Source: Rhizorhabdus wittichii RW1
Lineage (GTDB): Bacteria > Pseudomonadota > Alphaproteobacteria > Sphingomonadales > Sphingomonadaceae
Assembly (NCBI GenBank): GCA_000016765.1
Contig: CP000699.1
Location: 5,025,501 to 5,089,500 of the forward strand
Reading direction: 5' to 3'
DNA length: 64,000 nt
Below are positions 19,200-27,154 of this stretch, one piece after another. The notes beneath the pieces were generated by a model, which did not search any database, was not told where the DNA came from, and worked only from the letters and a program-made list of their open reading frames with translations. The translations under genes and the position numbers were made by a program. The first letter of the stretch is position 1; each line of letters starts with the position of its first letter.

Positions 19200-20129
19200 T
19201 CAAGGGCGAGCTTCGCGAGGGCCGGCGCCCTTGAGCAGCGCCACCGCCCTGGCCAGCGCCAGGTCGTTGGGCTTCTTCGCCGCCGACACGCGGTAGCGCG
19301 GGGTGAAGCCGTCGCCTTCGAGCCGCTTGCCGCCGGCGGTGCGGACGTCATATTCGGCGATGGTGATGCGCCCGCCGCCGGGCAGGCCGTGGTCGACGCC
19401 GCCGGTCACCGCGCCCGCGCTGCGCTGGCCGACGGTGAAGGCGCCGTTTTCGTCGAGGAAATAGGCCAGTATCTCCGCCGCGCTCGCCGTGTCGGGGCCG
19501 ACGATCACCGCGAGCGGGCCGAGATAGGCGCCGGCGCCCGATCCGCGCGTCTTCTCCTCGATGTCGCGCTTCCCGCTCAACCGGACCAGCACCCGCCGCT
19601 CGCGGGTGAAGGTGCCGGCGATCCTGTCGAGCACGTCGTCGCGCCCGCCGCTGTTGTTGCGCAGGTCGAGGATCACGCCGCGCAGGCCGGGCGTCTCCGC
19701 GATCGCCTGCCGGACCCAGCGGTCGTCGCCCGGATCGAACTGGTCGAAGGCGAGCAGCAGCAGCCCGCCGTCGAGCCGTGTCATGCGCCGCGCGGAGGGC
19801 TCGTCGCCCTCCTCCGGCGGCTCCTTCGACCGCGCGAGCTCGCTCGGGCTGGTCGCATAGACATGGCTGTCGTCGAGCTGGTCGAGCATCCGGTTGATCA
19901 CGGCGTAGAGCTGCTTCTCGCCGCGCGCGGCGATCGCCTGCGGGTAGAAGCGGTCGCGGATCAGGCCCCAGTCGTTGCCGCCCATCTTCGGGTCCCAATA
20001 GCGGTCGGCGACCAGTTCCCAGGCGCGGTCGAACACGCGTTCGTTGAGCGAGTCCTCCCGCGCGAGGGCGGGGCCGTTCGCCGCGACGAGCAGGCTCGCC
20101 AGCAGGGCGAGGCGGGGCAGGGCGCGCAT
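19200..20129 (-). CDS. Secreted S41 family (C-terminal processing type) peptidase
   Basis: 309 residues. A signal peptide (LALLASLLVAANGPALA) precedes the helical region DRAWELVADRYWDP, and LDQLDDSHVYATSP is the conserved Asp-Ser-His stretch. The protease core has GVILDLRNNSGGRDD and the nucleophile Ser in GPDTASAAEILAYFL. No canonical PDZ domain is obvious, so it is a short S41 type acting in the periplasm. The ATG at 20129 overlaps the TGA of the upstream gene (TGATG), so the two are translationally coupled. Confidence 0.87.
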   Translation of the reverse strand: MRALPRLALLASLLVAANGPALAREDSLNERVFDRAWELVADRYWDPKMGGNDWGLIRDRFYPQAIAARGEKQLYAVINRMLDQLDDSHVYATSPSELARSKEPPEEGDEPSARRMTRLDGGLLLLAFDQFDPGDDRWVRQAIAETPGLRGVILDLRNNSGGRDDVLDRIAGTFTRERRVLVRLSGKRDIEEKTRGSGAGAYLGPLAVIVGPDTASAAEILAYFLDENGAFTVGQRSAGAVTGGVDHGLPGGGRITIAEYDVRTAGGKRLEGDGFTPRYRVSAAKKPNDLALARAVALLKGAGPREARP

Positions 20130-21094
20130 CAATCCTCTCCTTCGGCGGCGCAGCGCAGCGTCAATATGTGGCGGTTCCCGTCATAGGCAGCCTCGCCGCA
20201 GCGATCGAGCCGGTCGCGCGCGACCAGCACCACCGGCCACGCCTCCTGCAGCGGGACCTTCTTCGCGACGACGATGTCCTGCGGTTCGGACGGATCGACC
20301 GGGAAGGCGTGGCGCCCGCCGAAATCGGCGGTGCGCACCGCGACCCGCGGATAGGGGAAGCCGGCGATCGCAGCGGGCCGGTCGAAGTCGAGGGTCGAGA
20401 TCGGGCGCTCGATGCCGAACGCCGCGACCACCGATCCGCCGTCCGTCAGCCGGCCACCCTGCGCCCGCGCGAGGATCGCGCCGGCCGAGGCGGTGGCGAC
20501 GCTTTCGGGGCGTTGCAACGAGAATTGGACGAAGATGGTGTCGCGACCCATCGCGATGGCGGCCTGGGGGCCGTGCTCGTCATTGTCGTCGATCAGGAAA
20601 TCGGCGGTCCGTTCGGGCGGGGGCGCACCCGGCCGCGCGAAGCGGATCGTCGCATAGGGGAGCAGGCCGATCCCGATCTCCCCGTCGACCCCGGCGCAAC
20701 AGTCGCGGCCGTGCGACGCGACCGTCACCAGCATGCGCCGGCCGTTGAGGGTGACCGGCGCGGCCGCCTGGATGCCCTTCAGCGTCTCGCGCCCGACCAG
20801 CGCGTCGAAGCCCGATTCGAAGCGGAAGCGGCGATCGGGCGGATCGGCGGCGAGCCGGCCGGCGGCATCGGGATTGAGCTCGATCAGCCGTTTCTGGTCG
20901 AGCGCGACGCGCAGCCGCAGCGGCACGTCGCCGATCCGGACCTCGATCACCGGATCGTCCCGGTCGAGCCGGAGCTCGCCGGTGAAGGGTGGGGGCTGCC
21001 GGGGCGGGGCGGCGGGGGATGTCGTCGCCAGGAGGATCGACACAAGCAGGACCGGCGCCAGCAGGCTTGCCGCTCGCGCCGGTCCGTCGGGCAT
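20129..21094 (-). CDS. Secreted protein of unknown function with an aspartyl-protease-like layout
   Basis: 321 residues. A hydrophobic signal segment (about 8-28) is followed by a beta-rich protein. The stretch VIEVRIGDVPLRLRVALDQKR resembles the opening strands of retropepsin-like proteases, but the DTG/DSG catalytic triplet is replaced by ALD, and no second one is seen. GIGLLPYATIRF and the Cys pair DCCAGVDGEIG are other landmarks. I do not recognise a family with certainty. Coupling to the S41 peptidase by a one-base overlap suggests a shared task in envelope protein turnover. Confidence 0.65.
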   Translation of the reverse strand: MPDGPARAASLLAPVLLVSILLATTSPAAPPRQPPPFTGELRLDRDDPVIEVRIGDVPLRLRVALDQKRLIELNPDAAGRLAADPPDRRFRFESGFDALVGRETLKGIQAAAPVTLNGRRMLVTVASHGRDCCAGVDGEIGIGLLPYATIRFARPGAPPPERTADFLIDDNDEHGPQAAIAMGRDTIFVQFSLQRPESVATASAGAILARAQGGRLTDGGSVVAAFGIERPISTLDFDRPAAIAGFPYPRVAVRTADFGGRHAFPVDPSEPQDIVVAKKVPLQEAWPVVLVARDRLDRCGEAAYDGNRHILTLRCAAEGED

Positions 21095-21107
21095 CTATCG
21101 GCCGCCG

Positions 21108-21440
21108 TCAGTTGGCGCGATAGCTGCGATATTGCGGGGTCGCCGCGACCGTGCGGGCGCTGCGGCTGCTGCTGTAGCGGGTGGTGCCGCGATAGCTGCG
21201 ACCGCGATAGGTGCGGTGCTCCTTGTTGATCAGCGTGTTGTACAACACGCCGCCCGCGCCGCCGACCAGCGCGCCTTCGCCGATCGAGAGGCCGGGGATG
21301 ACCGCGCCGGCGATCACGCCGCCGGCGGCGCCGATGCCCGCGCCGCGCAGGATGTGCGAGGCGCTCTGCGCCGAGGCGGGCGCAGCGACGGCGCCCATCG
21401 AGAGCAGGGCGGCGCTGCCAAGGACGAACAGTTTCTTCAT
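21108..21440 (-). CDS. Small secreted glycine-zipper protein (copy 2)
   Basis: 110 residues, a paralogue of the protein at 14464-14754. The signal peptide ends at AAPASA; the mature core SHILRGAGIGAAGG then AGAVIPGLSIGEGAL is nearly identical in the two, while the tail here is Arg/Ser/Tyr-rich (TYRGRSYRGTTRYSSSRSAR). AAGGAG lies eight bases before the ATG. Function unknown; likely outer-membrane associated. Confidence 0.78.
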   Translation of the reverse strand: MKKLFVLGSAALLSMGAVAAPASAQSASHILRGAGIGAAGGVIAGAVIPGLSIGEGALVGGAGGVLYNTLINKEHRTYRGRSYRGTTRYSSSRSARTVAATPQYRSYRAN

Positions 21441-21598
21441 GGCAGGTACTCCTTCAAAATCCGATACCGGTAACGGGCGAGAAACGACCCGGTTCCGGCG
21501 TTCATTCCGGAGCAAGGAAATAGTTGCCTGGCTCCGTCCTGCTCATTGAAGGTTCAGTAGCTGAACCGCATATTGCTCGCGGAAGTGGAGACCATGCC

Positions 21599-21991
21599 AT
21601 GCGCGCTACTCTGTGCTTAATCGGCGCTATGTTGATGACGACGACCTTGCCGGCCCAGGCGGCCCGGCCCGATCCCGAAGCCCGGATCGCCAAGGCGCTC
21701 GAGGGGCGGGTGGCCGGCAAGCCGGTCGATTGCATCCCGCTGCGCCAGATCCAGTCGACCGAGATCTTCGACCGGACCGCGATCCTCTACAAGGTCGGCA
21801 GCACCTGGTACCTCAACCGGCCGGCGTCGGGGGCGAACTTCCTCGACCGCAACGATATCCTGCTGACCGACACGCACAGCTCCAACCTGTGCAGCATCGA
21901 TATCGTCCGGCTGATCGACCAGACGAGCCGCTTCCCGAGCGGTTCGCTCGGTCTCGGCAAGTTCGTGCCCTATACGAAGAAGAAGGGCTGA
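21599..21991 (+). CDS. Conserved-looking secreted hypothetical protein
   Basis: 130 residues. A signal peptide ends near TTTLPAQA. The mature part has two Cys (VDCIPLRQIQSTEIFD and SNLCSIDIVRL) that could pair, and the strand TAILYKVGSTWYLNRP. It resembles a family of short periplasmic proteins of unknown function (DUF6491-like), but I cannot confirm this. GGAG lies about eight bases before the ATG; the frame is open upstream to 21524 without signal-like sequence. Confidence 0.68.
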   Translation: MRATLCLIGAMLMTTTLPAQAARPDPEARIAKALEGRVAGKPVDCIPLRQIQSTEIFDRTAILYKVGSTWYLNRPASGANFLDRNDILLTDTHSSNLCSIDIVRLIDQTSRFPSGSLGLGKFVPYTKKKG

Positions 21992-22013
21992 CGCCTCTCG
22001 ACTCCGGCCGAGG

Positions 22014-22277
22014 CTATTCGGCGGACAGGTCCTCGCCGGTGTCGTGATAGGCCAGCTCGCGCTGGACCGCGATATTGTCCCGATAGGCCGCGATCAGGGC
22101 GGCGTCGCGCGGCGCGCGGACGCGGACTTGGACGGGACCGGACATCGCATAGGGGATGATCGGGGCGTCGGCCTGCTGCGGCGCGACCGGCGTCCGCGGG
22201 TGGAGGTCGATCGACGGCTGCGCCATGGCGCCGGTGCCGCTGATGATCGCCAGGGTGACGGCCAACGTCCTGAACAT
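22014..22277 (-). CDS. Small secreted hypothetical protein
   Basis: 87 residues. The N terminus MFRTLAVTLAIISGTGAMAQ is a signal peptide. The mature part is Pro/Ala-rich and then helical (DAALIAAYRDNIAVQRELAYHD). No family was recognised. The ATG at 22277 gives a proper signal peptide; an in-frame ATG 30 bases upstream would add a charged leader and is less likely. Confidence 0.6.
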   Translation of the reverse strand: MFRTLAVTLAIISGTGAMAQPSIDLHPRTPVAPQQADAPIIPYAMSGPVQVRVRAPRDAALIAAYRDNIAVQRELAYHDTGEDLSAE

Positions 22278-22396
22278 CGTTCGATCCTCGAGCTTACAGA
22301 TACGCAACCAACTTTCGTCCGCTGATTACACCCGCCCGGCTCCCGGAAAAAGTAAACTATCCGCATCCGTGGCGATCGGCGCCGTCGGGCGCGCAA

Positions 22397-22428
22397 AGAA
22401 AAACGCCGGGGGAGGACCCCCGGCGTTT
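22397..22428 (-). terminator. Intrinsic terminator of rplM-rpsI
   Basis: AAACGCCGGGGG at 22401-22412 pairs with CCCCCGGCGTTT at 22417-22428 around a four-base loop. On the minus strand a T-rich stretch follows the stem, 32 bases after the rpsI stop. Confidence 0.88.
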
Positions 22429-22459
22429 CTCGTTTCTTCGCGGTATCGAAGGGCTGGGA

Positions 22460-23026
22460 TCAGCGCTTCGAGAACTGGAAGCTGCGGCGGGCCTTCGCCT
22501 TGCCGTACTTCTTGCGCTCGACCGCGCGGCTGTCGCGGGTCAGGAAGCCGGCGGCCTTCACCGGCGCGCGCAGGATCGGCTCATACTTGGTCAGCGCCTG
22601 GCTGATGCCATGCTTGACCGCGCCGGCCTGGCCCGAAAGGCCGCCGCCCTTGACGGTGGCGACGACGTCATACTGGCCCTCGCGCTCGGCGACGCCGAAC
22701 GGCTGGTTGATGACGAGGCGCAGCGTCGGACGCGCGAAATAGACTTCCTGGTCACGGCCGTTGACCGTGATCTTGCCGGTGCCGGGCTTCAGCCACACGC
22801 GGGCGACGGCGTCCTTGCGGCGGCCGGTCGCATAGGCACGGCCCTGCGCGTCGATCTCCTGCTCGCGGAGCGGAGTGGTCGGCAGGATGGGAGCGGCGAC
22901 GACCGGAGCCGCGGCTTCGTCAGCCGGCGCGGCGGCGGCGGGCGCCGCATCGACGGGAGCGGCCGGGGCGGGCGCCGCGCTGGTCAGCGCGGCGAGATCG
23001 GAAAGGGACTGGCGGTTGTCGGACAT
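22460..23026 (-). CDS. rpsI: 30S ribosomal protein S9
   Basis: 188 residues. The last about 130 are classical S9: [39 protein letters not shown] and the basic C-terminal tail [11 protein letters not shown] that reaches the P-site tRNA. The first about 55 residues are an Ala/Pro-rich extension absent from E. coli S9. The ATG overlaps the rplM stop (TAATG), giving the usual L13-S9 coupling. Confidence 0.96.
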   Translation of the reverse strand: MSDNRQSLSDLAALTSAAPAPAAPVDAAPAAAAPADEAAAPVVAAPILPTTPLREQEIDAQGRAYATGRRKDAVARVWLKPGTGKITVNGRDQEVYFARPTLRLVINQPFGVAEREGQYDVVATVKGGGLSGQAGAVKHGISQALTKYEPILRAPVKAAGFLTRDSRAVERKKYGKAKARRSFQFSKR

Positions 23027-23505
23027 TATGCGCCCACCTTGTTCTTGCGGTTCATCGACGCGATGTCGAGGACTTCAGGGTTCTGGGCGGCGTGCGGATG
23101 CTCCGCGCCCTTGAAGATGCGCAGGTTGCGCATCTGCTGGCGGCCGAGCGGGCCGCGCGGGATCATGCGCTCGATCGCCTTTTCCAGCACGCGCTCGGGG
23201 AAGCGGCCGTCGAGGACCTTGTCCGCGCGGGCTTCCTTGATGCCGCCGGCATAGCCGGTGTGGCGATAATAGACCTTCTGGGTCAGCTTCTTGCCGGTGA
23301 AGCGCACCTTCTCCGCATTGATGACGATGACGTTGTCGCCGCAATCGATGAACGGGGTGTAGCTCGGCTTGTGCTTGCCGCGCAGGATATTGGCGATGAT
23401 CGAGGCGGCGCGGCCGACGATCAGCCCTTCCGCGTCGACGATGTGCCACTTCTTTTCCACCGTGGCGGGGGTCGCCACCTTGGTGGTCTTCATGAGCGCC
23501 TTCAT
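23026..23505 (-). CDS. rplM: 50S ribosomal protein L13
   Basis: 159 residues. [20 protein letters not shown], the central [19 protein letters not shown] and [18 protein letters not shown] are diagnostic. It is an early-assembly protein of the large subunit. The first ATG (23505, AAGG about nine bases upstream) is used; the ATG at 23493 also has an AAGG and cannot be excluded. The upstream leader contains a small hairpin at 23529-23545 (TCGTTC/GAACGA) that could serve feedback control, but this is speculative. Confidence 0.95.
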   Translation of the reverse strand: MKALMKTTKVATPATVEKKWHIVDAEGLIVGRAASIIANILRGKHKPSYTPFIDCGDNVIVINAEKVRFTGKKLTQKVYYRHTGYAGGIKEARADKVLDGRFPERVLEKAIERMIPRGPLGRQQMRNLRIFKGAEHPHAAQNPEVLDIASMNRKNKVGA

Positions 23506-23577
23506 GGGCCTGGACCTTCTTGTTTCGATCGTTCCAAATGAACGACGCCGCCCGGTGAGGAGCGGCGTTGACGGAGC

Positions 23578-23607
23578 GCTAATGCGCGCGGGCCCCGAAA
23601 GAGTCAA
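23578..23607 (-). promoter_or_regulatory. Candidate rplM promoter
   Basis: Read on the minus strand, TTGACT (23607-23602) is followed after 18 bases by ATTAGC (23583-23578), about 70 bases before the rplM start. A GAGTC (GANTC) site at 23601-23605 overlaps the -35 element. Confidence 0.45.
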
Positions 23608-23634
23608 GGAAAATGGGCTTATTTTAATGAGGTA

Positions 23635-24690
23635 TTATGATACCTTTGGCTTGTCCAGACCGTGCCCGGCCCACAGCAGCGCGGCCAGCAGCAGCACCGC
23701 CACCGCCTGGTGCGCGACCGCGACGGCGATGTCGACGCCGGTCAGCAGCGTCGCGATGCCGAGGGCGATCTGGACGACGATCAGGGTGGCGACCGCGTGG
23801 ACCGGGCCGACCGCGCCCCGCTTGCGCGCCGCGCGGGCGACGGCGAGCGCGGCGATCGCCGCGGCCCAGGCCCACCAGCGATGGACGAACTGCACGACGA
23901 TCGGGTTTTCGTGGAGATTGGCGAGGCCCTGCGCCACGTTCCATCCGCCGGCGGGGAACCATTCGTCGCCCATCTTCGGCCAGGTCGCGAAGGCATAGCC
24001 CGCGCGCAGGCCCGCGACGAAGGCGCCGAGCATGATCTGCACCGCCAGGATCAGCACGGCGGCGATGGCGAGGGCGGTCGGCCGCGCCGGGCGGGCATCG
24101 GGATCGCGCGCCAGCCGGCGCAGGTCGAGCACCGTCCAGACCAATGCCGAGAAGATCAGCAGCGCGGCGATCAGATGGGTGGCGAGGCGGATATGGCTGA
24201 CCTCGGTCCGCACCGACAGGCCCGAATAGACCATCCACCAGCCGATCGCGCCCTGCAGCCCGCCGAGCGCGAAGATGCCGATCATCCGCCAGCCATAGCC
24301 AGCCGGGATCGCGCGCTTCCACCAGGCGACGATCATGACGCCGGCCAGCACCGCGCCGATGCCGCGCGCGAGCAGCCGGTGCATATATTCCCAGAAATAG
24401 ATCGCCTTGAATCCCTCCAGCGTCATGTGGAGGTTGAAGGCGGCATATTGCGGGATGCGCTTGTAATTCTCGAACTCGGCCAGCCATTCGGCTTGGTTGA
24501 GCGGCGGGACGATGCCGCGCACCGGCTTCCACTCGGTGATCGACAGGCCCGACTCGGTCAGCCGGGTGATGCCGCCGACGACGACGATCGCGAACACCAG
24601 CACCGCCACCAGCAGCAGCCAGTTGGCCAGGGCGTTGGGGCGGGGCGAGGGAGCGGCGGGACGGGCGAGGATCGACATGGCCGCGCTCAT
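23635..24690 (-). CDS. ctaA: Heme A synthase (COX15/CtaA)
   Basis: 351 residues with eight predicted membrane segments. It oxidises the C8 methyl of heme O to give heme A for aa3-type oxidases. The heme-ligand histidines are in the paired helices: HMTLEGFKAIYFWEYMHRLL, IRLATHLIAAL, VVQFVHRWWAW and AVAHQAVAV. GGITRLTESGLSITEWKP is the family hallmark. The start at 24690 (MSAAMSIL) is likely; an ATG at 24678 is possible. Transcription runs toward rplM. Confidence 0.93.
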   Translation of the reverse strand: MSAAMSILARPAAPSPRPNALANWLLLVAVLVFAIVVVGGITRLTESGLSITEWKPVRGIVPPLNQAEWLAEFENYKRIPQYAAFNLHMTLEGFKAIYFWEYMHRLLARGIGAVLAGVMIVAWWKRAIPAGYGWRMIGIFALGGLQGAIGWWMVYSGLSVRTEVSHIRLATHLIAALLIFSALVWTVLDLRRLARDPDARPARPTALAIAAVLILAVQIMLGAFVAGLRAGYAFATWPKMGDEWFPAGGWNVAQGLANLHENPIVVQFVHRWWAWAAAIAALAVARAARKRGAVGPVHAVATLIVVQIALGIATLLTGVDIAVAVAHQAVAVLLLAALLWAGHGLDKPKVS

Positions 24691-24749
24691 GCGCCAGCGG
24701 ACCGCGGGGATCAAGTATGGCGGGCGATGACCCTTTCCACTCCCTTCCA

Positions 24750-24846
24750 CGTCACCCCAGCGGAGGCTGGGGTCCATGTCTCTTTTCACCCGAAATGACA
24801 TCTGAGAAGACGACAGACATGGATGCCAGCCTCCGCTGGCATGGCG
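24750..24846. repeat. REP/BIME-like inverted pair with covarying stems
   Basis: The two arms are inverted copies centred near 24798. Left hairpin: ACCCCAGC-GGAG-GCTGGGGT (24754-24773). Right hairpin: ATGCCAGC-CTCC-GCTGGCAT (24823-24842). They differ at two stem positions and the partners are changed to keep pairing. The element separates the divergent ctaA and oxidoreductase genes. Confidence 0.82.
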
Positions 24847-24925
24847 GATGACGATTGCAGTGGTCTCGCACATTCGGCCCGCCTATCATGGTCGCATGCA
24901 TGCACGGATCGAGCGGGAGGATGGG

Positions 24926-27154
24926 GTGAACAAGCCCCGGCGCGGCGTCACCCGGCGCAGTCTGCTGGTCGGCGGCGGCGCGGCGGCGGGGCTGGTGCTG
25001 GGCTGGGCGGTCTGGCCGCGCCGCTATGGGCCCAATCTCGCGCTCGGGCCGGGCGAGCAGCTTTTCAACGCCTTCCTCAAGATCGCGACCGACGGCCGGG
25101 TGATCGTCGCGGTGCCGCAGGCGGAGATGGGGCAGGGCGTCTACACTTCCATGCCGCAGATACTGGCCGACGAACTGGGCGCCGACTGGCGCACGGTCGG
25201 CGTCGAGCCGGCGCCGATCAACCCGGTCTACGCCAACACCCTGCTGGCCGAGGAGCAGGCGCGCGAGCAGCTTCCCGCCTGGCTGCACGGGCCGGGCGAA
25301 TGGGTCGCGCGCGAGGTCGCGATCCGCATGAACCTCACCATCACCGGCGGCTCCTCCTCGATCCGTTCGTTCGAGACGCGCCTGCGCGAGGCGGGCGCGG
25401 CGGCGCGCAGCCTGTTGTGCATGGCGGCGGCGGACCGCTGGGGGATCGACTGGAAGGCGTGCGACACCGAGGCCGGCTTCGTCGTGCGCGGCGACGACCG
25501 GCTGGCGTTCGGCACATTGGCCGAGGCCGCCGCGCGGCTGACCCCGCCCGACGATCTGCGGCTGCGGGACCGGGACGAACGGACGCTGGTCGGCCGGCCG
25601 GTGCCGCGCCTCGACCTGCCGGCCAAGGTCGACGGCAGCGCGCAGATGGGCGCCGACATCCGGCTGCCGGGCATGGTCTACGCCTCGATCGCGCACGGCC
25701 CCTATGGCGACGCGCATCCCGTGAAGATGGCGACCGCCGCGGCCGACGAGACGCCCGGCGTGATGGCGGTGCTCACCAATCCCGGCTGGGTCGCCGTGGT
25801 CGGCACCAATTGGTGGGCGGCCGATCGCGGGCTGGAAGCGCTGGCGGTCGAGTTCGAGACGCGTTCGCCTCGCCCCGACGACGGCACCGTGCGCCGCGCG
25901 CTGGCCGCCGCGCTCGACAAGGGCGAGGCGAAGCGCTTCGTCGAGCATGGCGATCCCGATGCGGCGCTGGCCGGGCAGGGCGTGGTCGCCGCCGCCTATT
26001 CGGTGCCGATGATCGCCCATGCGGCGCTGGAGACGCTGACCGCGACCGCGCGCTTCGGCGATGGCGGGGTCGAGGTCTGGGTGCCGACCCAGGCCGCGCC
26101 GATGGCCCGCGCCGCCGTGGCGCGAGCGGTCGGCCTCGACGAGGGGCGGGTGACGATCTACCCGACGCTGGTCGGCGGCGGCTTCGGCCGCAAGACCGAG
26201 GTGCAGGCGGCGGTCGAGGCGGCGATCATCGCGTCCAAGGTCCGCAAGCCGGTCCAGCTCGTCTGGCCGCGCCGCGAGGATATCCAGCACGGCCGCTTCC
26301 GCCCGCCCGCGACCGCGCGGCTGAAGGCGAAGCTCGGCCCGGCCGGGGCGATCGCCGGCTGGTCGGCGCGGATCGCCGCGCCCTCGACCAATGCCGAGAT
26401 GATGGCGCGGCTGACCGGCGGCGCGCAGAAGTCCAGCTACGGCCCCGACCGCGGCGTGGTCGAGGGCGCCGCGCCGCCCTATGCGATCGCGGCGCTGGCG
26501 GTCGAGCATGTCGAGGCGGTGACCGGCGTGCCGACCGGCGCCTGGCGGTCGGTCGCCAACAGCTACACCGCCTTCTTCACCGAGAGCTTCGTCGACGAGC
26601 TGGCGCTGGTCGCCGGGCTCGATCCGCTGTCCTTCCGCATGCAGGCCTTGAGCGGCCAGCCCCGCCTCGCCCGCTGCCTGCAGATGGCGGCGTCGATCGG
26701 CGCGTGGCAGGGCGGGGAGCCCGGCACCGGCCAGGGGCTGGCGGCCCATAGCTGCTTCGGCAGCCATGTCGCGATGCTGGTCGAGGCGCGGATCGAGGGC
26801 GACCAGGTCAAGGTGCCCAACGTCACCGCCGTCGTCGACATCGGCCGCACGATCCACCCCGACATCGTCCGTCAGCAGGTCGAGGGCGGCATCTTGTGGG
26901 GGCTGGCCAACGCGTTCGGCAACGGCATCTCGATCCGCGAGGGGATCGTGACCGCGCAGAATTTCGACGGGCTGGGCCTGCCCGACCTCATGTCGACGCC
27001 GGAGATACGGGTCGAGATCATCCCCTCCGAGCTGCCGCCCGGCGGCGCGGGCGAGATCGCGGTGCCGCCGGTCGCCCCGGCCGTCGCCAACGCGATCTTC
27101 GCCGCGACCGGCAAGCGCCTCCGCCACCTGCCGCTGAGGCTGTCCGACACATGA
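24926..27154 (+). CDS. Molybdopterin-binding aldehyde/isoquinoline-type oxidoreductase large subunit, Tat-exported
   Basis: 742 residues, the length of IorB-type subunits of the xanthine oxidase family. RRGVTRRSLLVGGG followed by a hydrophobic stretch is a Tat signal. The catalytic subunit motifs include AEMGQGVYTSMPQILADELG, VGGGFGRKTEVQAAVEA, TGAWRSVANSYTAFFTESFVDE and the C-terminal PPGGAGEIAVPPVAPAVANA. It needs a molybdenum-cytosine-dinucleotide cofactor and normally pairs with a small 2Fe-2S subunit, which is not adjacent. GTG 24926 is used because GGGAGG lies five bases upstream; ATG 24896 and 24848 are alternatives. Its stop overlaps hemH. Confidence 0.87.
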   Translation: MNKPRRGVTRRSLLVGGGAAAGLVLGWAVWPRRYGPNLALGPGEQLFNAFLKIATDGRVIVAVPQAEMGQGVYTSMPQILADELGADWRTVGVEPAPINPVYANTLLAEEQAREQLPAWLHGPGEWVAREVAIRMNLTITGGSSSIRSFETRLREAGAAARSLLCMAAADRWGIDWKACDTEAGFVVRGDDRLAFGTLAEAAARLTPPDDLRLRDRDERTLVGRPVPRLDLPAKVDGSAQMGADIRLPGMVYASIAHGPYGDAHPVKMATAAADETPGVMAVLTNPGWVAVVGTNWWAADRGLEALAVEFETRSPRPDDGTVRRALAAALDKGEAKRFVEHGDPDAALAGQGVVAAAYSVPMIAHAALETLTATARFGDGGVEVWVPTQAAPMARAAVARAVGLDEGRVTIYPTLVGGGFGRKTEVQAAVEAAIIASKVRKPVQLVWPRREDIQHGRFRPPATARLKAKLGPAGAIAGWSARIAAPSTNAEMMARLTGGAQKSSYGPDRGVVEGAAPPYAIAALAVEHVEAVTGVPTGAWRSVANSYTAFFTESFVDELALVAGLDPLSFRMQALSGQPRLARCLQMAASIGAWQGGEPGTGQGLAAHSCFGSHVAMLVEARIEGDQVKVPNVTAVVDIGRTIHPDIVRQQVEGGILWGLANAFGNGISIREGIVTAQNFDGLGLPDLMSTPEIRVEIIPSELPPGGAGEIAVPPVAPAVANAIFAATGKRLRHLPLRLSDT

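Noticed and set aside
24752-27127. A 791-residue open frame on the minus strand
   Set aside because: It is antisense to the molybdopterin oxidoreductase gene, Arg/Gly/Asp-rich with no motif, and arises from GC-rich codon bias.
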